NCBI GenBank assembly: GCA_037157565.1 | Contig: JAZHRO010000002.1 | Span: 32,198,501-32,262,500 of the forward strand | Reading direction: 5' to 3' | DNA: 64,000 nucleotides | DNA from: Thalassia testudinum | Lineage: Eukaryota; Streptophyta; Magnoliopsida; Alismatales; Hydrocharitaceae | Part shown: positions 1 to 9,983 of the stretch, piece after piece | Numbering within the stretch: the first letter of the stretch is position 1 | How the letters are laid out: each line of letters opens with the position of its first letter | The notes under the pieces: model-generated | The model's database searches: none | Seen by the model: the letters and a program-made list of their open reading frames with translations, nothing else | What the model was told of the DNA's origin: nothing | Translations under genes and position numbers: made by a program

Positions 1-1570
1 TTGCAATATTGGTGCCTCAGTAACCTCTTTCTTCAACCTCAAAAAACTCTCCAGGCACTTATCATTAAAATTAAATGGATGGTCTTTAGTGAGAAGCTGA
101 CTTAAGGGCTTGGAGATTTGGGAAAAATTTTGTATGAATCGACGGTAGAAACCCACATGACCCAAAAAAGATCTGATCTGTTTGACAGTAGTGGGCGGTG
201 GAAGCTTAGATATAGCATCTATTTTTGCTTTATCTACCGTGATTCCTTGTTTTGAAATAACATGGCCCAAGACAATACCTTCTTGGACCATGAAATGACT
301 TTTTTCCCAGCTGAGGACCAGATTAACTTCTATGCACTTTTGGAGAGTTCTTTCAAGGTTTTTGAGACAATGGTCAAAAGAATCTCCAAAAACAGAGAAG
401 TCATCCATAAAGACTTCTAAACATTCACCTACTAGGTCTGAAAAAATTGCAAGCATGCACCTTTGAAAAGTCGCAGGTGCATTGCAAAGACCGAATGGCA
501 TCCTTCGGAAAGCAAAGGTTCCGAAGGGGTAGGTGAAAGTTGTTTTGTCCTGGTCCTCAGGATGAACCGCTACCTGATTATAGCCAGAATAACCATCCAT
601 AAAATAGTAAAAATCCCGTCCGGCTAACCGCTCCAAGATTTGATCAATAAAAGGGAGCGGGAAATGGTCCTTCTTGGTGGCAGTGTTTAATTTTCGGTAA
701 TCGATACACACGCGGCAAGAAGAGGCGGTTCGAGTGGCTACATTTTCCCCATTATCATTAGTGACAACTGTTAGTCCATCCTTTTTGGGGACAACTTGTG
801 TTGGACTAACCTAGGAGCTGTCAGAAATGGGGTAGATGATATCAACATCCAGCCACTTAATAATCTCCTTTTTTACCACCTCCTGCATAATAGGATTCAA
901 GTGCCTTTGTGGTTGGTGGGAGGGGCGAGAATGATCCTCTAAATATATACAATGCGTACAATAGGACGGATGAATACCCTTAAGATCAAAAATGGTCCAG
1001 CCAATAGCTTTCCGATATTTACTCAAAACGTGGAGGAGTTTATGCTCTTGTGCCTCGGTAAGTCTAGAATTTATAATCAAAGGCAGGGTCTGATTAGGAC
1101 CTAGGAAGACATATTTGAGGGAGTCGGGCAAAGGTTTCAATTCCAATTGTGGGCCCAGCTCCGAAAGAGTTTCTGCTTTGTGGGTTAGAGGTGAGGTGAG
1201 AGTGAAAGGGTCAGTTGGAATGTTAGCCGGATGTGTGGTTGGGGTGGAAGGGTGAGAAAAAGTGGATTATTCAGGAACCGTATTGACAGCAAAACAGGAA
1301 CCTAAATGGGAAATCTGCAAAGTTTCCTCCACAATGTTTTCTATTTCTGAATTCGAATCATCAAAGAAATCTGGTTCTTGGAACTGCCTAGAAGCTTGAA
1401 AAATGTCTTGGGTTACAGATTCACCGCCACACATGATCTTCATCTTTTCAGAATCACAATCAATATTGGTGTAGGCGGTGGCCAAGAATGGTCTTCCAAG
1501 AATAGTGGGGGCAAACTTAAGTGCTTCACGTACCTTTACGTCCAGGACTAAAAAGTCTACTGTGAATAGA
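1..1570 (-). pseudogene. pol: Element G pol fragment: protease tail and reverse transcriptase, open at left edge
   Basis: This minus-strand Athila-type (Ty3/gypsy) polymerase gene copies element RNA into DNA. One frame runs from about 1570 to base 1, where it leaves the window still open. Reading 5' to 3' it holds the post-protease segment with LGRPFLATA, the linker with LELKPLPDSLKYVFLG (about 1146-1095), then RT motifs [35 protein letters not shown] and the catalytic FMDDF box near 397-411. RT from 810 to 1 is uninterrupted. Two in-frame stops break the frame: TAA at 1267-1269 and TAG at 811-813, the latter where relatives have Trp of the WVSP motif. RNaseH and integrase would lie outside the window to the left. 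Domain identity is secure from motifs; lineage is inferred from motif style and the tRNA-Asp PBS. Confidence 0.88.
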
Positions 1571-1976
1571 CAATTTTGACCCGGACAAGAACATCCTCAA
1601 CAATTCCCCTTGGTTTAATCGTAGATCGGTCGGCTAATTAGAGAGTAACCTCAACAGGCTTCAATTCACCGATCTTAAATTCCTCAAAAACAACTGTGGG
1701 GATAAGATTAATTGAGGCACCAAGATGCAACAAAGCGCGATCAAATGAGGTATCATTAATGATAACTTGGATTAGGGGGGCGCCAGGATCTTTCCTCTTA
1801 AGAGGCTGTCGGCTCTGTACAATTGAGCTGACTGTCTCTGGAAGAATTACCTTTCCTAAATTTTTGGGCTGCCTTTTCGGAGTACATAAATCTTTTAAGA
1901 ATTTTGCATAGGCAGGAATATATTTAATGGCATCTAGGAGAGGGATATTAATTTCTACTTGCCCAAATAAATCCAT
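1571..1976 (-). pseudogene. Element G aspartic protease region, active site altered
   Basis: This is the retroviral-type protease that would cut the Gag-Pol polyprotein. It starts with the spacer typical of Athila elements (INIPLLDAIKYIPAYAKFLKDL) and continues to VILPETVSSIVQ. The active-site loop reads LLHLGASINLIP. The family motif is DLGAS, so the catalytic aspartate is His here (codon at 1725-1727). An in-frame TAA lies at 1638-1640, just after VEVTL. A one-base frameshift near 1570 separates this part from the downstream pol frame. The enzyme cannot be functional as read. Confidence 0.8.
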
Positions 1977-3898
1977 TAATTCCTTCTCAGTGGGCTCAGA
2001 TTTCGTCTGTTTCCTATTTGAAGAGTGGAGGGCTTGTGGAAATGGGGCAGGGTTTCCTTGTTTTGCATGAATTGGTTCCTAAACAATAGGTGGGGAAGAG
2101 TTAATCTGTGTGTCATTAGAGTGGGTTTCTTTAATAGGCAGGGTATTGTGAGTGGTTTTCCCATTCCTCAAGGTAACTACATTTGCAGTTGGGTTATTTC
2201 CAGGATGAGGACGGGGGGCCTAGCTGTTATTGAAACCCGGTGGATGCTGAGGTGCTGGCTGAATGGGTTGACTGGGATATCCACCTTGGAATTGATTCCT
2301 TTGATTATTTGGGTTGGGCATGGGTTGGGAAGGTAAATTCCCAATAGGTTGATGATCAGGAGTAACCTTAACTTGGTGTTGCAAGTTGGTAATCATGCGG
2401 GTTACTTTTGTCATTTGAGTCTGCATTCCTTACAGAGTTTTCATGACCTGATTATTAATATCATCCTGGGATGTCCAGGTTGATACATAGGTTGCCCATA
2501 ATTCCCAAAATAGTTTTGTTTGGGAGAAGGAATCGGATTTGGGTTTTCCCAAGAGTGATTCGGGTTAGTCCTCCAGTTTTGATTGGAAGTGTTGGAGGGG
2601 TTTCTAAATTGCTTTTGGAGAGCATAAATATTTTCCGAGGTGGGATCAAAAATATTTTGATCAAAATTCCCAGTCAAATCTTGTAGGAAATTAGCCGAAA
2701 ATTGCTGGCTAGCAGATGTGGCATCAATATTGTGTAGATTTTCTCTTTGGAGAATGTGTGGGGGGTTAGTGTGTGGAGAGTGGACGTGTGGAGCTTGTTT
2801 GTTTATGAGCTTTTCTTCCATTTTCTTTTGGTGAATTTGCATCTGGTCCAGTCGTTGAGCTAACATATATAGATCATCTTGCATGACTGGAACAGAGGTG
2901 GATTTGAGTCAATTTCATGGACTCCGTGTCTAGGGTTTTGTGATCTACCAAAAGTGTCCATTGAAGTCATGTTAAATGAGTTTTCACTCATTTCTTCAAA
3001 GAGAAGATAGGCACTTTCGGCATCTTTGTTAAGAAAATTGCCCCCACATGAGTCATCCACACATCGTTTCAATTGATCTTCTAATCCATGATAGAAGATC
3101 TGCACTAACTGCCATTGTGGAATTTCATGGTGGGGACAACTTCTTAGAAGTTCTTAAAATCTTTCCCAGGCTTCGTGGAGGGGTTCACCAATTTTTTTTT
3201 GAAAGGTCGTTTGGATCTTCTTAATGCATTCATTTGACCAATCGGAAATTTTTTTTTAAGAAAAGTGCTTTTTAATTGGGGCCAGGTGGTAATAGGGTGC
3301 CTAACCGTTCTAAACCAATGAGATACTTTGTCTTTAAGAGAGAGAGGAAAAAGTCTCATTAACCACACATCTTCCTGCACATTGCGGGAATGAGTGGTTT
3401 GAGTGAGGACAGTTAATTCCTTGAGTTGACAAAAAGGGTCCTCTCTTGGAAGACCATGAAAATACTTGATAAGGTTAAGAATGGTTGGTTTGATCTTGAA
3501 ATCCCCTTGTGGTATGACCACCCCTGGTCTTTCCTCATAATTGGAAGGATCATAGATATCCTTAAGAGGAATGATAGGCTGTTGGAGGGGCGGTGGATTT
3601 TGTCCTTGATTAGCTAGGTTTGTGACAGTCCTAGTATATCTTCTTGATTTTGTTATAGTCGAGCCAAATGGTCGACCATTAATGCAAAGGGATTTGTATT
3701 TTGGGTTATAATTGGAGGGCCACCTGGCCCTGCTGGTATTTCTGGTTGCTCCAAGTTAGGGAGGTGAGGGAGGGTGAAGTCAGCTGGGTTCTCCATTTTT
3801 TTAGAAGAGGAGGGGGAAGAAAATAATGATTTTCTGCTGCGGGGGGCGAAATCATATGGTCCCTTGAGGTGTGGTTTTTGGGACCGTCGCCCGTGCAT
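1977..3898 (-). pseudogene. gag: Element G gag, heavily frameshifted
   Basis: This is the capsid/nucleocapsid gene of element G. The likely start is the ATG at 3896-3898 (MHGRRSQKPHLKGPYDF), whose spacing of conserved R, P, L, G and P residues resembles the gag start at 63006. The gag core is at 3144-3521 (LFPLSLKDKVSHWF, then FLKKKFPIG), continuing at 2860-3105 (QIFYHGLEDQL, CGGNFL, FEEMSENS) and a Gln/Pro/Asn-rich C-terminal part at 2441-2884. These pieces lie in different minus frames, so at least four frameshifts have accumulated; the A-rich run near 3190-3260 holds two. No zinc knuckle could be read. It is clearly dead but recognisable. Confidence 0.82.
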
Positions 3899-5473
3899 GC
3901 ACTACTTGGGAAGAATTGGAGGGGAGGAGAAGAGAAAGAGATGAGAGGAAGTGTCTAATTCAAACAAACAAAACTAGACCTAACTTAAATGCGACTCCCT
4001 AATAATAAACCTAAGACTTGGTCTATGTAGGAAATAAGTAGCCAATAGTGAATACCCGTTCTATCAACAAATCTAGCCAAGTTGCTTAAGGGGAGGTTTG
4101 GGCCAAAACGTTTCCTAGGGAAAACCCCAGGTGCTTGTACAAACCCGCGCCTGGTCGTTTGACACGGCCCCTCAGCCTGAACACCAGATATAGATGACAG
4201 AATTGGTACTAACTAAAGAAAACTTAAGACATAGATAGCAAGCCTAAGTTGATGAAGCCTTAAGGGTCAAGTTGCTAGAAGTTTTAATTAGGTCTAGGAT
4301 ACTACAGTGCACACGGAATGTGGAGGGCGGTAATTGGGTTGTTGCCCTATTATTTCGATTTTTTTTTGTGTGTGCAGGAATTGGAGAGTGGCTCCAATGA
4401 AAATCAAGTTGTCACACAATTTTTTTTTATATTTTTGTCTTTTAGGATTTGATTTAATTAAATGTGTTTTAGGGTTTTTCTTTTTAAATTTTCAAACAAG
4501 TTTGAAACTCCACAATCAAAGGAAAGACAAGTTGTATTGGTGATGGTTAATTTCCTTTATTGTGAGTCTCTAAAAAGAAAGAAAGAGACCCTAAGCCAAT
4601 TATCCCTAAGACAAAAAATTACTACCAATGAATTAATTTTAGTCTTTCTGTATTAACTAGTGGTCCAAACAAGTCAAACAACACCACTACTTTGAATAAA
4701 ATCAAACAAGGATTCCAAAAAAGATTTTTGTAAGATTTTAGGAATTTGTTTGATAATTATTTTAAATTTTTAATTGTATTGGTGTCAAAGTCTAGAAATG
4801 ATACCTGTGAATATTTTAGACTTTTTAGTATTACCACCGACCTCAGGAAATTTTTATGATTTTATATGATGTGTAAAATTTCACAAGGATTCCAGCAAGC
4901 TAAATTTCACAAAAATTGGCTGAGTAAAAAAACTCTAAAAATTCATGGCAGTAGCAAAACAGGAAGATTGTAGGGTATGATCCCTCTGCAGTCAATGAAT
5001 TTTTAAAAATTAAATGCAAATCGAATTGATCTGAAATTTGAAACAGATGTTCCTAACTTAATTGGGAATCACTGTATGAAATTTTATGATTTTAGGTGGC
5101 TTGTGGTGCTAGGAATCGATTTTTCAAGTTCGGATAGAAATCTGGACCCGAAAAAACAAAACACCAATACTTGCAATGGAGTGGTGTTAAAGAAGCATTC
5201 AAGCAAACGATGGATTTTAAAATGCACCACTCCACTTAGTTAAGTTGTTTATGGTCCTGAAAGCCAAGTTTAGTGCATTTTGGAAGTTTTTTAGGTTAAG
5301 TGTGACAAGTGATGGGGAACCAACCTGAAATCCACCGGAAGAAAAGGAACTTTAGGCTTTCGCTACCAAATTCCTGCCTTCCCGTTGTAATTCCTGCACA
5401 CATGAAAGAAAGAAAGAGAAGGGGATGAGATCCACTTCAAGCAAGAGAAAATTAACTAATGCAAAGCCGTGCC
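3899..5473 (-). other. Untranslated leader of element G
   Basis: This is the AT-rich stretch between PBS and gag, about 1.6 kb, with no supported ORF. The part at 4060-4200 resembles the leader of element A2 (around 60060-60160 and 62833 on), including a shared GTCAAACGACCA. This places G and A2 in one lineage. Confidence 0.65.
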
Positions 5474-5491
5474 ACCCTGGCAACGGCACAA
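5474..5491 (-). other. Primer-binding site of element G (tRNA-Asp type)
   Basis: On the minus strand it reads TTGTGCCGTTGCCAGGGT. That is 14 of 18 matches to TGGCGCCGTTGCCGGGGA, the complement of the plant tRNA-Asp 3' end. It sits 5 bases inside the LTR end and fixes the element's orientation. Confidence 0.75.
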
Positions 5492-6400
5492 AAAAGTGAT
5501 AGCGAAAATACGCGATTTGTTAATTAGGCAATTTAGTGTCGTTGCAACGCATAAATCCGCTTTCGCTTTTAAATTTATATCCTAGATAGGGGAGTATCTA
5601 GGGTCGTCCAAGGAGGCAAAAATTGCAATTCAATTCTATTGCTAAAAACACCTCCCAACTTTCTTTTTGGTATTTTAAATATATATATATATATATTTTT
5701 TTTGTGTTTTGAAATAATATGGGTAAGGTGCAAATTGTGACAAAAGAGTGCTAACACCTAAAATGCTAAGCTAAAAATTAAGAAATTAAAAAGTCCACTA
5801 CCTAAGCTCACTCTAGGAAAGTGAAGGCCTAGAGTAATTAGGGAGTGGAAGTAGAATAAGTGCTAGAACAACAGTAACAATCGCAACAAAAAGCTAAAAG
5901 AAGGCAATTTAATTAACTAGAATTTGTGTTCTTTTCAAGGACAATTAGAGGAATGCTTCTACTAGAACTAAACAAATTTAAAAGTAATAAAAGAAACACT
6001 AATCCTCTAGCAAAATTTGGTGAAGAAGGGAATCTTCTTACTCCAAGCCTAGCTGCTCCTTGGCTTGAAAAGAGGGCCTCCTTCTTCTCCTTCCTTGAGA
6101 GCTCCTCCAAGGTTGAAGCTACCACCTTCAACGCTCTCCTCCAAGGGGTGGGCGTGCACCACCCTCAAAAGCTCCTCCAAGGTGGCATGGACCACCTTCA
6201 AGATCTCCTCCAAAGATCTTCCTTGCCTGGCTTCTCCTTTGGCTGGCGTGACTCAAGAGAGAAGGGAAGAGGGGAAGACACCAAGGGGACAGAGTATCCC
6301 CTTAATCTTCTTCTTGTTTTCTCTTGGACGTGGGCTTCTAGGTGGAATATGAGAGTTAATTTGCTAGCCAAGGATGGATTGAATGGTGGTGGGTAGTGGT

Positions 6401-6411
6401 CTTTTTATAGG
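6401..6411 (-). promoter_or_regulatory. TATA box of LTR G
   Basis: The minus strand reads CCTATAAAAAG, the only good TATA box in the LTR, placed between the repeat-rich U3 and the R/U5 part. Confidence 0.6.
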
Positions 6412-6865
6412 GTAAGGTGAGGGGTTAAGGTGCCTCTTGAAATGGAGGGTTAAGATGGTTGGATGGAGGTGGTTAGATGATCCTAGGGTTAAGGATGGTT
6501 GGCGCCACCTAAGAGGTGCTATGGGGGTAGTTAGGGTTGGTCAAGAGGCACCTAAAAGTGGAACCAACCATGGAAATATGCCATGGGTTGGCGCCAACTT
6601 TAAGGCTTCTAGAAGGTGGGGTTATGTGGAGGGTGGAGATGGGTTTAAGGGGAGATGTGTGGTGGAGATGAAGGGGATTTCTGGAGGGAAAAGTGGCACC
6701 ATCAAGGGGGTAGTTAAGGTGGTTTTGGAGCCACTTTTAGGTGTCTTTTGGAGGTGGTGAGTAGGCTAGGTTGGCGCCAAGTAGGTGGAGCTTAGGTGGA
6801 GCTAGTAGGTGGAGTTGTTAGGTAGGGTTTTTGGGTGGTACAAGCCAAGGAAGTTGAAGCATACC

Positions 6866-7530
6866 TAAGCTAAGCTAAGCTAAGATAAGTTAAGCTAGCT
6901 TAGCTAATGGAGGAGTAGAGAAGGAGGTGTTGGAGGTAGGGTTTGGAGGGAGGAGTTGAGGAGGAGAAGTCTGGAGCTGAAACTGGAGCTAGCTGCTGCT
7001 TAAGAGGCTGGCGTGGAGCTACTCTAGCTGACCTAGCTTGCTAGTTCTTTGCTAGCTGCTAAGCCAAGCTAAAGTGAGCTGGCTTCTACCATAATGAGCT
7101 GAGGTGAGCTAGGTCTGGTGCTCTCGGGGAGGATCAAGCTGGTTGAGGCAGCTAAGGTAACTTAGCTCAACTGAGTTGAGCTAAGCTTAGTCCCTGGGAG
7201 CTGTACTTGAGCTTCCTGAGCTGGGATGAGTTCTTTTTTAGCTGGATTGAGTTGAGTGGAGCTGGATGTAGCTGGATCTAAGTTGGGGTGAACTCTCGTC
7301 AACTTAGCTGAGCTAGCTAGAGCTCCCTGTGGACTAGTAGGAGCTGAGATGAGCTAGACTCAGCTAAGTTTAGCTGGATCTGAGTTGACATGAACTAGGG
7401 TTAGCTAAGATGAACTCTCTTGAGCTGCCATTCAGCTGAGATTAGCTGAATGGAGTTGGGATGAGCTAACTTAGTTCAAGTGAGCAAGGTTCCAATTGTG
7501 GTGAGCTGGATTAAGCTGAGTTCCAGCTAG
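6866..7530. repeat. AGCT-rich degenerate pentanucleotide array in U3 of LTR G
   Basis: By eye there are about 44 AGCT tetramers in roughly 680 bp. The left edge is a near-perfect TAAGC run (6866-6890), grading into GAGCT/TAGCT variants. It looks like a decayed microsatellite-derived array and lies wholly in U3. Confidence 0.8.
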
Positions 7531-7760
7531 TCTGAACTCCTCCTTCACCAATTGCCTTCTTGAGTGCTAGGGTTTTAGGGATCTGTATATCTATTCATCC
7601 TTAACACTTACAAAAACATATTAAAATAACAAAAGAAAATGCAATGCATGCCTAACCTAGTGAATGCCTAAATGCAGCCCAAAAACCCATTTGCGGAGTA
7701 AAATCTTAAAAGCTAGGTTTGTTTTAATGCATAAGAATGATGATAAACTGACATTTATCA

Positions 7761-8204
7761 GATTCATCCTTGTGTTGACCCCGTAAAAATAAAAGTAGGG
7801 AGAAAGCTATCGGTTGTAAAGATACACCTTTAGGCGGAATTCACCTTTTAAGGTCACCTAGACGCATAGAAATCCGAAGTTCATTTTTACTGCCGGTCAA
7901 TGAGTCTATCACATTCGCAATAAGATGCTTAGAACTTAGGGTTCTCATCAAATCTTGGGTGAGTTGAATGGCCGTAGAAAGCCACTCTTAAACCCTAAAA
8001 CTTGAAATCCAAAAAAATTAAAAAAGAGGAAAAAGAAATTTTTCGTTGAATAAGGCGAGGGCTTAAGGTGGTCTGCATTTTGACAGATACCCGGGCACTG
8101 TTGTGTCTTTGAAAGTTCAAATCCTAAGTAAATATTTTCTTAATGATTGAAAATAACTCATGCCCAAATAATCCAACCTAATTCTTTTATAAATAGCAGG
8201 TAGT
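7761..8204 (+). other. 3' untranslated region of element A1
   Basis: This non-coding stretch runs up to the stem-loop and polypurine tract that precede LTR A1. No ORF is supported. Element G was inserted at its left edge, so the rest of A1 is outside or lost. Confidence 0.5.
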
Positions 8205-8241
8205 TTTTGCTAGGGACTAGCAAAAGATAGTCATGGGAGTG
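8205..8241 (+). promoter_or_regulatory. Pre-LTR stem-loop plus polypurine tract of A1
   Basis: There are perfect 9-bp arms TTTTGCTAG (8205-8213) and CTAGCAAAA (8217-8225) around a GGA loop. A short purine-rich tract (TCATGGGAGTG) follows, and the LTR starts at 8242. The same layout occurs in families B, C and F. Confidence 0.7.
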
Positions 8242-8891
8242 TGATGTAAACATGTTTACATTAGATAAAATGTCTATTTATGCATGTTCTTAAGCATAGA
8301 ATTGCATTACATACTATAAATCTTGCATAACATGCATCATCCTACATTTAGATTTGTCTGAATAAAATGGAGGTTAATTCTCTCTTTTTATGGTCAGGGA
8401 CAGGGCAACTATTTATCAGGGCCTCGGATCGAAGATCCAACCGTATGGATCTGGTCAGGGCGACAATTTGAGTTCAACAACTCCAAGATCATCCTAATCT
8501 GATATCCATAGCATCAGATAGAGGCTGAGGAACCTTAGAAGATCAAGGGCCAAGATGGTGTTAATCCACACTTCAGATGACAAATCTGACCACACGAATG
8601 GATTCGGATCAACAATCGCAGCCTAACGGTGCAAAAATCAGTCCAATCCGACATCCGTGGCACCATCTACAACTAATAGAAGATGGATGGTCCAGATGAT
8701 GCCACATGGCACCATCCAGACCCTCCAAATCACTCACTGCCCTACCTTCTCATCCAACGACTGATAGTTGATCAAGTTACCACCCTCAAGCCACATTTCA
8801 TATGAGAGGAATTCCACATCTAATCTCAATCGTCAAATCAAGATCCAACGGTCAGCATTAAGTAGCACGTGAACGCTCTTCTTGTGTTATC

Positions 8892-8956
8892 CACGTGCAT
8901 AGTGCAGTGGATAAGACCTTGCGTGTGTGAGGATGCGAGGTCGAAACCCGTTGCGC
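8892..8956 (+). other. tRNA-like (SINE-head-like) segment inside LTR A1
   Basis: TAGTGCAGTGG (8900-8910) fits the Pol III A-box consensus TRGYNNANNNG exactly. GGTCGAAAC (8939-8947) fits the B box with one mismatch. The boxes are 28 bp apart, slightly short for a tRNA. It could be a SINE remnant or chance. The LTR at 45599 retains only a diverged counterpart around 46300-46330. Confidence 0.35.
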
Positions 8957-9221
8957 CTTCAAATCAGAAATTAACGCACGCGGGTGCAGGCGAAATTCCA
9001 CCCTTGGATTTTAATCATGCGGCAACGGGCGCGCCACGTGGCGTGACGAATGAGCTGTATGACCGTAGGTGTGCGTAGCGGCTGAATTTGAAGTGGCGTA
9101 GAGGCAATATAGGCCATCTGATCGTGCGATCGGACGGCTGATATGAGATGAACGTGGAGATGCGTTGAGGCAGCTGGAGATGAGGAGGCGGGGGTGCATA
9201 TATCTTTAGCCCATGTTTAAG

Positions 9222-9253
9222 CCTTTAGTGACGGATTTATCCGTCACTAAAGG
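9222..9253. repeat. 32-bp palindrome upstream of TATA in LTR A1
   Basis: Perfect 15-bp arms with a 2-bp centre; each arm carries TTTAGTGACGGAT. A counterpart lies at 46610-46637 in A3. It is about 55 bp upstream of the TATA box and contains TGACG motifs on both strands. Confidence 0.8.
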
Positions 9254-9308
9254 TCCTAAATTAATGATTTTCAAAATGTAATTACCAAAATGCCCCCATT
9301 CCTTGCAA

Positions 9309-9316
9309 CTATAAAG
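9309..9316 (+). promoter_or_regulatory. TATA box of LTR A1
   Basis: CTATAAAG followed by GGAGACC. The matching position in A3 is CCTATAAATAG (46694-46704) and in A2 CTATAAAAGG (about 58437-58446). Confidence 0.65.
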
Positions 9317-9983
9317 GGAGACCCCCTCCATACGAAAATCTCATCCCTTCCTTCTCTTCTCTCCCTCTCCAAAGCTCAAAAGATGCTTGTCCCACACTCA
9401 GGATGCTTCTCAAGAGATAAAGTCAAATTTTCGTCCCCCTTTCGAAAGCGGATCCTGCGACAACGACGACGTGCAACCCCATTCCTGTTCTTCCCGCTTC
9501 GTCCTCATTCATCCTGCTCCGTTCCCCGTCTTCCAAGCGTCGTCCCGTCCGACTTGTCCTCCAAGCAACCGTCGAGGAGGATATCTCTCTCCCCATTCTT
9601 TTTATTGCTTTCTAGAGTAGATTTACTACTTTCTAGTGTAATCATTTTCTCTCTTTCTAGTCGTAATGTTTAGTGTAACGAACAATCCCTTTTATAATGA
9701 ATTCCATGTTCATTCTACATCTCTTTTTGATTTTTGCTTGTAATATTCTCTCTCTCTTTTCTATTTAGTGTAAATAGATAGATAATTTCTAATTAATTAT
9801 TCTACTTCGTGACAAATAAATTAAATGCGTATTTTTAAATCAAACGTCCGCCTCCCTGAGTTCGACCCGGGATTTCTATTCCGGTATAAATTTTATTTGT
9901 TGAACATGAGTTCTTCGCTTTCAAACTACAACGACAGGTTTTCAAAACCAAACACGTTAGCGTAGCACCTCGTAGCTTCAACA

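Larger units (their letters stand above)
5497..7760 (-). repeat. 5' LTR of element G
   Basis: On the minus strand it starts TGATAAATGTCAG at 7760 and ends CGCTATCA at 5497, directly before the PBS, so it has the TG...CA ends of an LTR (2,264 bp). A TATA box lies at 6401-6411. U3 is to the right of it and contains the AGCT array; R/U5 to the left contains a CTCC-rich stretch. The partner LTR is outside the window, so the right boundary rests on end motifs and on similarity to the TGAT starts of families A, B, C and F. Confidence 0.7.
8242..9983 (+). repeat. LTR of element A1 (3' LTR)
   Basis: It starts TGATGTAAACATG and ends TTCAACA (1,742 bp). Its start, middle and U5 parts match LTRs at 45599-47400, 57639-59093 and (reversed) 42161-43654. 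A TATA box lies at 9309-9316. U5 holds the CCTCCCTGAGTTCGACCC segment typical of these LTRs. A 3' UTR and polypurine tract precede it, and it is followed at once by another element's RT sequence, so it is the 3' LTR of an element inserted in that pol gene. Confidence 0.78.

Noticed and set aside
5926..6760. ORFs of 156 and 107 codons on the plus strand
   Set aside because: Antisense to LTR G; Ser/Leu/Gly-biased with no motif.
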